The position numbers and the translations under genes were made by a program. DNA of 64,000 nucleotides, taken from the NCBI GenBank assembly GCA_007570785.1, contig ML664199.1, forward strand, positions 22,961,907 through 23,025,906. The letters run 5' to 3'. Below, piece by piece: positions 23,697 through 43,966 of the stretch (its first letter is position 1; the number at the start of each line of letters is the position of its first letter). The DNA comes from Antilocapra americana (Eukaryota; Chordata; Mammalia; Artiodactyla; Antilocapridae). Below the pieces are notes generated by a model. That model was not told where the DNA came from. It saw only the letters and a list, made by a program, of their open reading frames with translations, and ran no database searches.

Positions 23697-26600
23697 CCAC
23701 TACTGAAAAGGCTTGGCTGCACTGGGGCCCTGACACGCTCTCATCTAAAGCTTGGCCCTCGGCCAAGTTCATCTGTTAATGGACAGCCGCAACCGTGGCG
23801 TGCACCTCCCCCACCTCCCAGACTCTTCTCTGTTCTCCTACCTCTTTCGAGCTCCTAAAAACTAGACATCGATTATGTCTGCGCTTTTCCCTTTCTATTC
23901 AAGATAAACAAAGTGCTTCAAGTTCAGGGCACACCCTGGGACCCTTGACAAAACAATCTATCATTCTGTCTGCTAAACCAGTCTGGCTACACCACAGCCG
24001 GGAGAGCAAGGCTCCCAATGTACAATTTTCCCTTTGTGCTCCGTTCCTCTTGCCACTAACCTCTTTTCTTTACCACCTTCTCCTGAGCAGATGGACTTGA
24101 CCACTTTGCTTAAAGCCCCTCCCAGTAACCTCAGAAATTAAAAGAAAAGAACGGAGCCCCTGGCCGCTCCTCCTCCTGCCCAGGTTTTCCTCATCCCCCT
24201 TTGGCCCCCTCATCCCTTGGACACACACACACCCTTAGATCCACACAATCCTTTCGACACTCTCACACCACAGACACTCATCCACAAAATAAATGAAACG
24301 CAGGGACTGCCCCCTCTTTCGCTCCCTGAAAGAACATTTTGAGAAAATTTTGTTTTAAATCATATCCATTCATTTATCCTGACTCACAATTAAATGCAAG
24401 AACACTTTTTACAACCAGTACGGAATGTATTAATTATAACTACAAATGGTCAAATGAGAGCATAGTCCCTCCTAAAAATATTAATAAAAGACATAATAAA
24501 TAATATTAATGAAACAAAAATAGATTCATAAGCCTTGGCCAGGGCTTTTATTATTTCACACAAGGGGAAATCCAGCCAGTGAAACTTGCTGCACATACTT
24601 TGGCAGGACTCTGGCCAACCAACCACCACTGAACTCTACAGAGCATGTTTCAGGGAAGGTGGGGGGCCGGGGTGGTACAGCAGTGCCCTAGTGCTGGGGA
24701 TTCTGTGCAGACACCATCTTGAGAGGCTGATTGTTGGCCATGGCGCACAACGCAGGGCCCATAACATCTTTCACAGCTTTCCCATGTGGTCAAGGAAAGT
24801 TACCCACAGGCCGCTTCCCCTTCCTAAGGCAGCCCGGGCTGTAATTTCAGTGCCCACTCATCCCCTGGAAGGACAGACACAATCCTCCAGATCCAAAAGG
24901 AAATAAGCCCAGCTAAGAAAAGCGCTCAGAATTCAGGCCCCTTGAGCACCCTTTACTGCATTAGCGCTGGAAGCAGCTTTCCTGCCACACCCCCAGGCCC
25001 CCAGCTAACCCATCTCCACATCCCACAGCCCCTCAAGCACCCCAGCACTCCCTGCCCCCCTCCCTTCTTCCCCAATCCAACACACCCACCACACAATCGA
25101 ATCTAATTAAGATTGGGGGAAAATTTGCATTTTCTTTTCACTGTACCCCCAGTAATCACAGAAGTTCTTCAAATTTTGAGAATTTTGTTCCTCTGCTAAT
25201 TATTTCCCTCATTTTGAATTTCAAGGCACAAAGACAGTCAATCTCATTGGTGGTCTATTAATAGGTTGAAGTTTTGAGCATCAGAAGGTAGGGTGGGTTT
25301 TTTTTATTTTTTAATTTTTTCCTTTTAAAACTGTCTGTCATTTCCAGTTTTGCAAAAGGGGTGTTTTGTTGCTGTTGTTGTTAGTGGTGATGATGTTAAT
25401 ATCTCTTCCAAAAGACAGTTTCGTTGTGCCATTCTGCATGTTATGATTTGGTCACCTCCTTACAATAGTTACTCTCTGCCTGGTTTACTGATTTACAGAC
25501 CCTTGGTATGTGAGTGGCAAAAAAAAAGAAAGGAAAAAAGAAAGAAAATTCCTTGGCATAAGTGTATGTTTGCTGATCAAATTTCAGATCATGTGTTGTT
25601 CATTATTATGACTTTACTTGAAAAACAGTTTGCCACAGTGAGATGGATTCGCTTTACATGCTTTCTACCTCTCCACTCCCTTTAAGGACTTTGAAAACCA
25701 GTACACTTTTTTAAAGGTAGGTTTAAAGCATGAACTGGTTTGGATTAAAGCAACGTCTCCATGTCCACAAATTCCCTGAAAATACAATTTTAAAAGATGC
25801 ATGCAAAGCCACACATGATTTTGAGGGAGCTAATGAGACTGTCCCACCAACAAAATTTAATGGTGATTTAAGAAATTCTAATGCTTTTCATTTACTTCCT
25901 GTAGAATTATTTGTGTACTTGACATTTATACAGTCTCTCCATTATATAACAATCTACTCTGGGTACACTAGATGATGCCAATCTATTAGAATGAAATTTG
26001 TACTCCATGTAAGCAGAAGTTTCCAGTCCATTTTGACTTACCATTACATTTCGATGTAAAGTGTTATTATAGCTGAGTATAAAGCACAGCTACTCCATGC
26101 TCAGAAATTTTAACTCTAATACTGTAATCTTTCTTGTTGCTTCTAGGGCTGTGTCAGTGTTTACATTCCTGGAAGTTAAATAAACCGACATGGCAAAACT
26201 CCTGGATAGACTGAATAATAAGGCTTGTGATGACTAAATTGTTTACTTTCTACCTTGTTAGGATCCCTTTCTTGTAAAGTTTTGGGGAGAGACAGAGAGA
26301 GGAGGAATGAAGGGGGCGGGGGTGATATGAGATAGAAAGAGAGAGATTTACACACTGGCTTCCATATGTCACAAAGACCTTCCTACCCACAACCAACGAG
26401 AATGAAGCAGCCTGCCTCAGTTAGTTTTGCCCTTTTCGATTTGTGTTTTGTGTTCTTAAATACTGGGTCATCTGAATACCCCCGTTGTCTACTATCCTCC
26501 CCTCAATAAAAAATATGAACATTTTTTTTGCCTATTTTCAAATAGCAAATTATCCATTAGATTTCATCATATCTTAGTAAAGCAATTACATCAAGAAAAT

Positions 26601-27210
26601 GATAGTGCGTGTGGAATCAATTATGCATGCAGTTGGCCGGAGACCAAAGGCTGTGAAGTCGGAGAGGGCAGAATCGCTCGACACACACAAATAAAAAGCC
26701 CCTGGATCTCACAGATGGACCCCATCAGTTCATCTTACTGCCTAAAAAGTTCATGCACTTAATAATTTATTTGTGTTCTGGATACTGTTTCCCAGCTGAA
26801 TATTAACAACTTTGAACTGAAGCATGCTTTTAGCATGGTATGGATGGAAGTCACGGTAGGGCAGTGCTAGGGTCCCTCAGAGGTTAAAATTGCAGTTATG
26901 TTTCTTACACACTGTTCATTCTCCATCACAATTTATTTTCCTTCATTAAACATTCCTTTTAATCAGAATATCAATTTCAATGTTCTGATTCTGCTTGTGA
27001 ACCAGTGATAAACTCCTAAACCAAAGACAAACATCAATAATACAGCACAAGCTATTCAACAGCAAAGGCAAACACCAAAATCACAGGCTCTCAAAAATCG
27101 GAAACCATTCGTTAGCACCTTGTTTTCACAACCAGAGCACTTATGTACCTTGAGAGAGGCACCCGGTAGCCCAGAGACCATGCTTTACTTTAGTGACTAG
27201 GGGAGGACAC

Positions 27211-27234
27211 AGGCAGAACAGCAGGCAGAACAGC
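27211..27234. repeat. 12-bp tandem duplication
   Basis: The word aggcagaacagc occurs twice back to back (27211-27222 and 27223-27234). Confidence 0.85.
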
Positions 27235-30200
27235 TGAGAGCAGAAGGCCCCAGTAAAACTTACTTGACCTAAAAGATAAGTTAGTCAAATTCAGACCCAA
27301 AACATGGAGGTGCAAGTCACCTTTTCAAAGCAGAGACCCAAAGCATTGTTACAAAGGTCTGTTGTTCGTAGGCGTCTCTCTTCCAAAGGCGCCTAATGTC
27401 TTAATACACTGAAACAGTCTCTCCACCATCAAACTGCTAACAGAGAAACTGCCCAACAACTTTCAGGGGGGAAAAGGGACAAACCATACATATTTCTGTG
27501 AGTATCTGGATATGCCTCCATCATACACTTAAATTTTATTCTTCTCCCCAAATGAGAACGACTTCCAGCCAACACTTCCACAAACTGTACTTAACGTTAA
27601 AAGAAAATGGATAAAAACATATGTAATTACTCAAGGTTAGACTTCTAATTCCTCAATTCACTAAAGGAAACTTGGCAAGAAGATGCATCATTTTGCTCCT
27701 TTCTACTGGGGCATCTGAGGAGGAGAGCCACTGAGGCAGCTAATACACAAAACATGATCAAAAGTGATTAACAACAGCTTCATATGCAAATTGCATTAAT
27801 GAAGGAGTGCAAAGTCATCATGTAAATTAAATATGTCAAATCTCTTGGTGAACTTTCAATCTTGAGAAGAAAAAACACGGCTTTAATTTTTTTACATCAT
27901 CAATTTTGCAAGATTGAAAATCTAAGAATCTTGGTGCTATAAACAATTTTCACCTTTTTTTTCTCCTTCAGCAGGCTGACAGGCCAGCCTGATGTGCACC
28001 GAATGTACATGTTAATAGGCCAATCAAAAATGCAAAACAATTCGCAATTACTGGAAGGACCTAATGGTCATTAGAATTTACAACTAGGTAATGAACTGAA
28101 GTCTGCCCACACCATGCATATTCATAAAGCAATTTAGCCTTTGAAGATTAAAGAAGTGCTTAAAATTCAAATGAGCTTTAGCAAATTATCAGTAAGATTC
28201 ATCCAAAAAGCAAAGGGTTTTTCTTCCTATGATTTCCTCATTTTTTTAATGCAAAATTGTTATATCTTCCAGACTGAGCTTAAACTAAACATTGAGCTAG
28301 AAGTGAAGCCAAGGGGCTAAGAGACAAACGGAGGCTGCAAACATCGTTACGGACTTTGTTCATAAAACTAAGCCCTTAAGAGCCAAACCTATCTCTAAAC
28401 ATGGTAATTTATCAAAAACAGCCCAGAGTTGCTCATAGGCAATACTGCACAGTCCTCCAACAAAACAGATTAACGGGAGTCCCACCACCCTCCCAAAAAG
28501 CCTTTTTCCCCTCAAGTTGAGTCTCCTGTGTAAACATCCACTATGGTATAAAAACAGCTTTTTCATCGGCTTGGAGTGGCATTCATTTTAGAAGTTTCTG
28601 CTTCCAAAGGGAAAAGAGCAAGGAAGGAGAGGGTAAAGGGAGAGAGGAGCGTGATCTGGTTTACTTCTGAGGAGTGAAAATCTTGTCGTTGGGTATTTAT
28701 CTTCCTGGGGGTTCCCCCCATCCTGCACTGGCAGCATTTAATCCAAGAGGAACAGGTCAGGCTGACATCGGCTGACATTCAGAAAGTTAGGGTGTCCACC
28801 CACCACCACCCCACCCCAGTTATTAGAGAGCATCGTGGGAATTTGGACTTTCAAGCTTCCCAATTACCAGTGCAGAGAAGAATCTAACTCACACCTTGAA
28901 TGCTGACTCCCACTTTAACTAACCTCATGACATTTAAGAAATTCTAGCGACAGAATTCCCACTGCAGGCCTCCCCCATTGCCATGCCAAACACTCCATCC
29001 AGGTTAAAAGCACAGAAGTCTGTGAATCCTCCCTCAGCTGGTGGACCAGTAAGACTGGGAATAACAGCTTTGAAAGGACCACGTGCCTGTGCTTACCACT
29101 CCAAAGCTAGACCCAAAGGGCTCTCTGCTTTGGAGATTGTCTTTGAACCCCTATTGAAAATATTCCAGTGGCTTCTCTCTGCCACCTTTCTCCCCCTCCC
29201 CACCCACAGACCCCCAGCCTCAAATGCTTTCCTGAAGTTGATCTTACCTGGAATGTAGGTATGTCAAGGAAGTGGGAAAAGAGGTGGAGAGAGAAGGGAG
29301 AAAACCTCAGGCACTATCTCCGATTTCCTTGACTCTCTAATCCAGGGCCCTGCTTAGAAACACGCCACATTTTAACGTTTATTAGAAAGAATAGGAGGCA
29401 GAGCTTCACGGAACCTGCATTCACGACCATCTGTATGAACCACAGGTTCGCAGTCCTGACCAATTCTGTTTGACACTAATGTTACTCTACATGAGTAGAG
29501 TTCAATGAGGGTTGATATGGGATGTGACAGAGTAAATCAGAATTAGATTAAAAACAAAAGTTTAGAAACCGATGCTACACTGCAGAGCAAATGGGAGTTG
29601 AAGGCCAAATTTCCCCTAACTGCCTTCAAGTCATTTTCCCTATTAGAGTGTTTGCCCGCCACCCCCCTACTGGCAGTGCCACAATCCCATCAGAAAGCAG
29701 AGTGGAATGCATATAGGAAGACCTGAGATATTCCTCTTTAGATACAATACCTATATATTTAATATATAGCAATTAACTTCTGGTCAGGAGTCTGCAGGCA
29801 GCAAGCTGCCCCAAGCAGATAGTGAGGGAGGGGCCTGGAGCTGGGACAAGCACAAAAGACAGGTCCAACAACAATGCCTGCTGTCAGCAGCTGAATTATT
29901 TTTATACAGGAATTTTTATCTCTATTGTACAAACAAGTACGTGTCTGTGCAGACTTGTTAAGCAATCCACTTGTATGTAGAATAAGATTTTTTTTTCTTT
30001 CTTGCTACCAGTCACACAGCTTCAAGATCAGAAGAAATACATAGTCTTTGAAGCTGCTCAAATGTTTTAGTTAAAAGGACAGCAGTTGTTTTCAAAGATC
30101 CAAGAGTATCTTTATCAGAATTAAATTTTTCCTTATTGATTTTTTCTCCTTAACATAACAAAAACATAACATGAGAAGGTTAACATTTATTATTAAAATT

Positions 30201-33200
30201 TTTCTCAGCCTTTAAATCATTCTTCAGTAGCCAATGTTCACTTTTAAATGTAAAAGAATAATTTTTTTAAATCTTAGGATGGGATAGAGTAGGAGAGAAA
30301 AACTCATGAGATTTAAAATTTAACACTGGTTAAGGCATTGTTTTAACTATGAACTCAAAGATAGGTGTGAGAGCAAAATGGGCAGCAAATGGCTTATTGC
30401 AAGTTGCCCCTAAATGTAAATAAATCATGACATCATGGTATCCCCTGAGTCAGTAGAAGGAAATGCTTCAGATATTTTTTGGGACCCAAAGAGAAACTCC
30501 ATATTTAAAGCCTAAAAAGCAGATATGGCACATAGTGCCTCATGCTCCAGCTAAGGCAGGAATCCAAGCTACACTTTATTTTCCTAAAAATTGACAGATG
30601 TGATTTTTTTTTTCTGCACTTCTTTATGCATCATTACATATCAAGAAAATGAACAACTGATGAATATAAATGTAAATGCCCCGATGCTTAGCAGGAGGTT
30701 TCCCCATTTTTTTTAAAGAAAGTTCCAAAATAAACCAGAAAGCAGAGAAAAGGGGGGAACACCACAGCACCTGTGTTCTTTCTGAAAGCACCTCTGCAAG
30801 TTTCACAATAATTCCATTCTTCATTTTAATGGGAGTTTTTAACCAGTGGACTCACCTCTATCTGAAACTGAGATCAAATTGTAGGTGTAATTGTTCATCC
30901 CCCATGCTAACAACATCGAAGATACAAACAGAAACTCATTGTGAGTGACCACAGGTCCCCAGGTATCCCCTTCATCAACAGGCCTGCTCCAGGTCCCCAC
31001 TGGGAATTCCCTGGCGGGCCGATTCAATTCTGAATAGCACACTGCCAACTCTATCTGGAAAAGTGGAAAAGGGTGTGCACGGCGTCTTCTCGCCTCTTTT
31101 ACAGGAAGTTTGAACCTGATCATCTCAACTTTAGTGGCTATAATTTGTTGTCTAGAGCTCCAAGAACTTAGTCTTTTATCTATCTAAAGAGATCAAAAAG
31201 AAAAAAAGAAGGCAGAGACAGAGTGAGCTGTGGCCTGGCCTAGCCCCTAGCTGGGCTCTAGCTCAGAGCAGTAACCTGTGCAGGTAAGCCTTCCAGCGGC
31301 ATTGCATCAGACCGGCTCACATCAGTCTCCAGGGTGAATGGAGAGGTGAAACACTCTGGTGCCCTGTCTGCAAACTCCTCATTCTCCAGTTCTTGGCAGC
31401 TTATTTTTTCCAAGTGTTTTGTTTCAGGAAACGTGTGTGTTTTTCTTTGTACATTTTGTGGATTCCCACAACTGGCTCTGACAGTTGTTGATTCCGTTAA
31501 ATGAACACACTATAAAAATCCTCTTTAAAACCTCAAGCAACAGTGGACTTAAAAATAATGGTAAAATATTTTAATGGAGTTCCAGTTGAGAGTTGGTTTA
31601 AAAAAAAAAAAAAAGTAAAAATGAAAGTACAGAAGTCCTTTAAGTCAGAGCTAGATTTAAACTGAATGTATGAGCACGTGTGCATATGTGCGTGTGTGCG
31701 TGTGTTTAATGGGGAAAGAGGGGTGTTGCAAATCACCACAAATATTTACACTGTACTCCCTTTGTTCAAATCACATACTTTTAACAGGAAAAGCTGGAAC
31801 TGTGGCTATTTAAAATTTTAAATATTCAAACGCCTGTAATTAACCATATGAAACAAATTATGTTGCTTTTCTCCATACCAGCACATGCAAAGAAATTCGG
31901 GTGGGGGACTGGGAGGTGGCAGAGTCGGGGAGACAACTCCAAGAGGAGGCAAGGATGATGTTTTCATTTTGCTCTAGATCAAAGGAGAACAAGAATGGAA
32001 ACTGTGGCATAGCCAGCATTTTTACATCGCTGTCTTTCACACTGGGCTATCTAAGTTTACACAATTCCCCAGACTGGCTGCATATTAAGCTTGCTGTGTA
32101 CAGCTTTATTATGGTGCGCTGGTGGAAGAAGCATTAATATTCCAGCTCCGCAACTGACAGGGCATTTACATGCGCCCATCTGAGCGGCACCTGAGAGATC
32201 TTCCAAGGTGCAGTAGCTGTGCGCCTATTGTAAAGGCAAATGAAGCTCACCTATTCCCTGCTGGGGTCAGAAGTGACCTCACCACCCCCCAAGCCTCAAA
32301 TCCTTCCCTTGCCAACCTAACTCGATGCCATCACAGAATGACGAATGAGCTCAGAAACAGACCCTAAGTTACTAACCCTGCTAAGAACAGCAAAAGCCAT
32401 TGCTGAAATGTTTAAAAAATGCATAGGGAGTGCAGCTGGCCAGTAAAAAGCAGAGAGACAAATTCCAGTGAACCCAATATGGAATACATTACATTTTAAA
32501 ACTGATTAGAAATCCAGTCTGATGTTTACTGGCTTCAAATTGAGTTTGGCATCAAGCATACTGGCTTTCATAATGCTGGCATTTTTTTTTTATTATTATT
32601 ATTTTAAATCTGCCTTTGGTTCCTAGGAGCACATGTGGAGAGCTAAAGCATTCTTATTCGTCAGGTTACATTTCCTAGAAATCAAGTTTGTGACAGAAAA
32701 TGACTCTAGTAGCAGTAATATGGTCCATGCTCAAATTAGGTCATTTTTGTAAAACCTACAAGGCAAATTACAAAGGTAAATTTACTGATATTGGCCAGAG
32801 CTCTATCCCCTGGAAGGAAAGGGGAAAAGCATTTTAAGGACTCTTATTTACCTGGGTAGGAGAGAACAGAGAAGGGAGAGAGACAATGGCCAATTTCCCA
32901 CTGGTATTACAAATAAAAATACTAGTCATTATCCATTAAATTATATAGTCTGAATATATTTTATGAATTTATTAATGTCTTCCAAATTGACACATAAAAT
33001 AAAAACCTGCTTGATTTGGGATAGTGTTAAAAATGGACCCTAGGTTTAAAAAATTTTTTTTAAATCTTTGTAATAATAACACTGCTGACATAACCATGAC
33101 CCAAATGAAATCTGAACAAGCAGAAAGGTACTAAAAATCCTTGGTGATTAAATCTCTTGCTAAAAAAGTGGCAAAGTGCCAGGCTAGGTCCGATTTGATG

Positions 33201-33207
33201 CTAAGTG

Positions 33208-33300
33208 CCTTTTATTGCACAAAGCTGGTACTACTGTATGTAAAAACAGACTTGGGCTTGGGGTAAATTTTGTCAAATGATTTCTTTGTGCAATAAAGGG
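33208..33300. repeat. 17-bp inverted repeat with TTTATTGC arms
   Basis: The left arm cct-tttattgcac-aaag (33208-33224) pairs with the right arm ctttgtg-caataaa-ggg (33284-33300), 16 of 17 bases, across a 59-base spacer. Each arm carries TTTATTGC/GCAATAAA, a word bound by CDX and posterior HOX proteins. It could fold as a stem-loop in the intron transcript or act as paired binding sites. Role unknown. Confidence 0.7.
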
Positions 33301-38962
<5,662 letters not shown>

Positions 38963-39029
38963 TTATCATAGAAGCAAATCATCATATAGTTAAAGAAAAC
39001 TGCCTGACTTGCATACTTTCATGGAAAAC

Positions 39030-39069
39030 TACACACACACATATAACACACACACACACACACACACAC
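39030..39069. repeat. (CA)n microsatellite
   Basis: Two CA runs interrupted by 'atata', about 40 bp in total. Intron 1. Confidence 0.85.
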
Positions 39070-42000
39070 CAGTGTCCAGTTTGTGAGTTTAGAAAGAACG
39101 TGACTGTTATTTAAATAAATAGTTAGCACAGAAACATAACGTAAGCTTAAATAATAACCACCCCCAAAGAACTGCTAGAAACATGGATTAAAACCAAACT
39201 TGTTCCTTTTTTCCTATACAGTAAGTTGTCTGTTGTGCCCAAGAATAAAAGGAGAGGTGAATAAACACACACATACCCCCTCTTTGTGTGTGAACATATA
39301 CACTCAAAATATACAGAAAAATGGCTTCATAAATTAGAAAGCTACTCATCACACAGAAAACGTGCCATATTTACACTGCTGTAATAAGAAAAAGACTGCA
39401 TTCACCTGTGAAACGAATCTAAATAATAATCATAACGCAGTATAACTCACACTGCCAAAAACCTTTCTGATCTCACTCTCAGCAGTGCCACAAAATCAAA
39501 CAAATACCAAATTCACTGGCAATTCTTCTCAGACACATTAGCTAAATGGGATACTTTTGAGTACTTAAGAAAATAAGCCAATTAGTCATTTTTTCATTCT
39601 GAAGAAAGGAATGCCTAAAATATTCTAAACATGTTTGCACTTGGTGGCCCCCATCGAATAAAAATCAGAATGGTCAAGCAAATGCCACATTTCAGATCAA
39701 GGCTGAGAAGTCCTTTCTTAAGACTTGAAATATTTTGCCTAATGTTGTCAAAGTTGACTAATTTTCTGAATGAGCTCCAAAATGCTTCATTATGGGACTA
39801 TTTCTGCACACATGATCACCAGTGATGGTACAACGAGGTAGATATGTCTTTCACTCCTGTTTCTTTAAAAAAAAAAAAAAAAAAAACTTTGCACCAAAAT
39901 ACTCAAGTATGTATTTTAACAGCTTCTATCATTTTTTAACTTCCAAAGGGGAAATGAGAGTAAGTCTCTGCTCCTGAAACCTTACGCCTACTCCATCACC
40001 AAAAAAAAAAAAAAAAAAGCATGTACAAAACACAAAATACATCCAGGATGCTGCCAGTTAATAAAACTGAAGCAGAAAATGTACAAGTCTTAAACAGTTA
40101 ATCAGTCTGACCTTCTTTAGCAAGCTGCCAATTTCACATTTAATGAACTTAAAGCCACAGAGAATCAAAAAATAGATTTTAATTTGAGTGTAGAATATTG
40201 GAACAGATTTTGATAAAGTGCAAAAATCCAGTGAACTCAGGTTAAATTTATTTCAACCCTACCCAGGCTGAATACTGAGGGGGAAGATCTGGAGTAACTC
40301 CCAGATGTGCTGGGTGAAATAATATTGAGAGAGCCCTGTCTAGCTGCACCTGTGCTCAACTAGGACATGTCATAATTTCTAGCCTCTGGTACTCCTCCTA
40401 ATTTAACATAAGGTCACCACAGGAATATGAAGGTTATATTCCTACTAATAAAGACAGAAAAGGAAGCACTTACATTTCTTTGCCCAACATACTGATCAAA
40501 AGATAGATACACATGCATACTTTCCAAATAAAAGGAGACAAACAGAAGTGCTTTTGCATTATGCTTCTATGTCATCTTTCCCCTGCTTGCTTTCATTGTG
40601 ACAAGGGAGGAACTGAATAAGGAAGTTATTCGCCAAGATTCCTCCTATTTGAATTAAGGATTTTAAGTACACATTAACAAATGTGGCTTTTTTGGTTGTT
40701 GTTCAGCATTAACTACAAGTTCAGAGGTTTACAGATTGAAGAAAGACTGAGGAGAAATACCTCATTTTTTAAAAGTTAGTAGTACATAGAACCTGGGCAA
40801 AAAAACAAACATTTTTTTAAACTCCATCGTTAGGATATGTTCTTTATCCCCAAGCCCTGACACATTTCTGAAAATGGAAATATTATTTGCGAGCAAAAGA
40901 AGATATTCTCCTAGGTATCAAATAGTTAAAGGTAACTCGGTACAAAACAGACTTGGATAAAGTCTTCTAAATGTAGTGACTGAACTGATTTACAATCAAA
41001 ACCAGGAAATGAAGTGGTAATTCAGAGGTTGCTGATTACACCTCCACATTTCACCTAATTAATTTTATAGGAGGCAAAGTTCTTGAAAATAACAAGATGA
41101 TCAAATGTACAGATATAAAACCTATAACCTCAACATTTTCTATGCTCTTAACGTAAATTATTGCTAATTAACAAGAATTATATCCTAATGTATGAAATAC
41201 CTTTAACATCAGGCTCTCTGCTAAACATTTGGCCAGTGATGTTCAGAGAAATACCAAAATGTGTTCTTATCGTTGCTGCTACATTATTAAAAAACAGACG
41301 AAGTGGGGCACAAAGAAAATATGAAAATACAATTCTCTTGGTGTAATCTACTGATTTGCATTGACATCTTTTCTCAGTGGCAATCAACATTTCCTTTTCT
41401 GGGCTCAGATAATTTCTCTGTATTTTAATGCAAATTCCCCTTTCCCTAAAAACCTTCCTAACCTCAGCCATTTTACCCCCTCCCTCAATTCAATTCCATC
41501 CTTCTTCACCCCCACAAAACCGGCGTTTCTAAGCTCCGGCCTCAGCGCTGGCTACAAAGCAGGGAGTCCAGGACTGAAGTGGAAGGGAGTGGGCAAATAA
41601 TCATAATAATTAGCCTCGAATTCTCTACAAGGGGAAAAAGAAATACAAAATAAAATGCTTCTGGCGTTCAAACAGCAAGACTGACTGAAACGTCTCAATG
41701 CCCCAGCCGCTTAACTGAGATCTCTTTCCTCTCTCAGCAGTTGCAAAGGAATAAAAAAAAAAAAAGTCTTATAAGAAATGTAGGGAAGGAGCAAGGGATA
41801 CGAGGGCTGCTGGGGAGGGGGAGGGGGAAAGACGCTCTGCCTTCAAGTTTGCTTTCCCTTCCCTTTGATTGTCTTAACAGGGTAAGGAAGCACACCGAGG
41901 CTGAAATGCGAAGAGAAAAAGCAAAAAAACAAAAGCGAAGGCAGGGGCGACAGGCCAGGGGCAGGGAACCCAGCGGGGGTGGGCTGCGCGGAAAGTGAAG

Positions 42001-42866
42001 TTGGGCGCCGGGACTCTGATGAGGCACAAAGCGAGTAGCTTGCTGTCCGCAGGCTCCGGCCGCGCTCGCTGCGAACACGTGCAGCGGCGGCCGCGGGGCC
42101 GCGGGGCCCGGAGCCGGGAGTCGGGGGCTGGGGGCGGGAGGCGGCGGGCAGCCCCGGGCCCCGACTGCTGCCTCCACGCCCGTCCAGCCCGGCCGCTGGG
42201 TGACGACGGTTCCCCAGGCCCACCAGGTGGAGACACGGGAAGTAAGGCTTGGAAAACCCGGCAGGTTAACCTGGCGCTGTTTCGGGAATCACCGCATACA
42301 CCTCAGGCGCGGGTCCTGAAATTCATTCTGTGTCCACAGGCTCACACTTTTTACTTTGAGGGATCTCTGCAAATGCGTTTCTCCCGCAATCCCCGGCACC
42401 GGTGTGCACAGCGCAGCGGCGGCGGCGGCGGTTATTCATTATTAATGACGCCGCTTGCCCGCATCATTATGATGATAACTATTACTATTGTTGTGATTTC
42501 GGGCTCGGAGGCGAGAGCTGCAGGAGGCGGGGGAGCTAGGGGGGTCGGGCTGCAGAGGCGCCCGGCAAGCCTGCCGCGGCCGCCTCGCTCCGCGCTTTGC
42601 AAGGGGATGAGGGGGTGGGAGAAGTGAACCTGGAGACTAAGTACAAACTTGCCGGATCCCGCCTTCGGCCTTGCCCCAAAGCCGGAGAGCGCGCACTCCC
42701 CTTTCCTCTCAACCAAAAACGCCTGCCCGAAAGAGCGAAAACTGCAACCCGCTCCACTCCCGGTGCACTGGGGAGTCGGCCGCGCGCCCGGACGCTTCTC
42801 CGCAGCCCTGGCCAGAAGCATTTTTAAAGTCAAAACGAAGAACAAAGACAGAAGGGATGATGGGGT

Positions 42867-42878
42867 GGGGGGGGGGGG
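42867..42878. repeat. Poly-G run
   Basis: Homopolymer of about 12 G in the CpG island, the first of four long G runs (others near 44627, 44682 and 47895). Confidence 0.8.
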
Positions 42879-43966
42879 AGAAAGGGAATTCTGCCTAACC
42901 GTCCGTTTCCCCCACCCCCACCCTCGCAAAGCTCTTCCCTTCGGGTCGAGAAATGCAGAGGGGGGTGGGGGAGGCCCTGGTACAGGTTCAAGTTCGCTGA
43001 GCTTTCTTGATCTTGTTCTGCCTCCTAGCGACCGAACGGCTCATTCAGCCCTAGAAGCGGGGGATGGGGGCAGCGGGGGAGGAAAAGGGGGTCCTCAAGA
43101 CTAGAATGGCTCCCGCCCCTCTGCGCACCCAGGAGATTGGAAAGCAGCGACCACCGCACCCACTTCAAACTGGCCCCTTAACCCCAAACCCGCGCTGAGA
43201 CTCGGGGATTCCAAAGGGATAACCCACCCAGCCTGGAGTCTCGGGATGGGCCCCGCGAGAGTGGGGGACGGGGGAGCAGCCTGGACTGCACGCCACAGTC
43301 CGTCCTTTGAGCCCCCAATGCATCCTTCCGAAGAAGGGCCCGGCTTTCCCGAGTGCTGCGAACACTGCCCTTCCTTCCCGCCGGTACCTGGCCGGGCTGT
43401 AACTTCACACCGCCGCGCGCCGCGTCTGCTCCGCATCCGGCGCGGCCGGGGGAGTGGGGGCGGGGGAGAGCGGTGAGGGAGGGATGCGCGGGGGTGGGGA
43501 GAGGGAGGGCCCCGCAACGTGCCCGGGCGGGGGAGCTTTCGAAGTGTGTGACAAGTTCCAGGGCCCAGTGAAAAATTCAGTTCCCTATGCGCACCCCCCA
43601 ACACACACACACCTTTAAAAAATGCAGAACTGGATATAGGGTGGTCCTTTAAAATTGCAGCAAAAATTAAAATAAGGGTCATGAATGAGGTGGGGGAGGG
43701 AAGTGGGCCCTCTCACGCCTTTCTTTCCCTTGCAGCCAAACTTTCCTAAGCGCCCACCGCCTGCCTTTCCAGGCGCATTCTGTTAGCCAGGAGACAGCCA
43801 ACCACTTAACCACCCCACCTCCCTTATACAGGCTCAGAAGGGCCCCCAGACCGAGCCAGGCCCGAGGTAGAGAGCAAGAACTCAAGGGAGGGACGCGTGG
43901 AGTCCCGGGGTCGAACACTCCCCAAAAGCATATTCGAACCAACTACTCCCCTACCGCCTACCGCCT

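Larger units (their letters stand above)
22451..33207. other. AT-rich intronic DNA, largely free of recognisable repeats
   Basis: Nearly 11 kb with no young SINE or LINE seen and no exon. It includes A/T homopolymers, a polypurine tract (23645-23696), a CA-rich patch near 24222, and two 12-bp tandem units at 27211-27234. Single-copy, homeobox-word-rich AT DNA like this, in a developmental regulator intron, often contains conserved enhancers. Conservation cannot be judged here. Confidence 0.45.

Noticed and set aside
39869..40018. A18-19 runs as possible poly(A) tails of processed pseudogenes
   Set aside because: No upstream gene-like sequence, polyadenylation signal or target-site duplication found.
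41995..42627. 210-aa open frame on the plus strand
   Set aside because: In CpG-island DNA with overlapping long frames on both strands; Arg/Gly/Pro/Ser-rich, no domain, no splice or start support.
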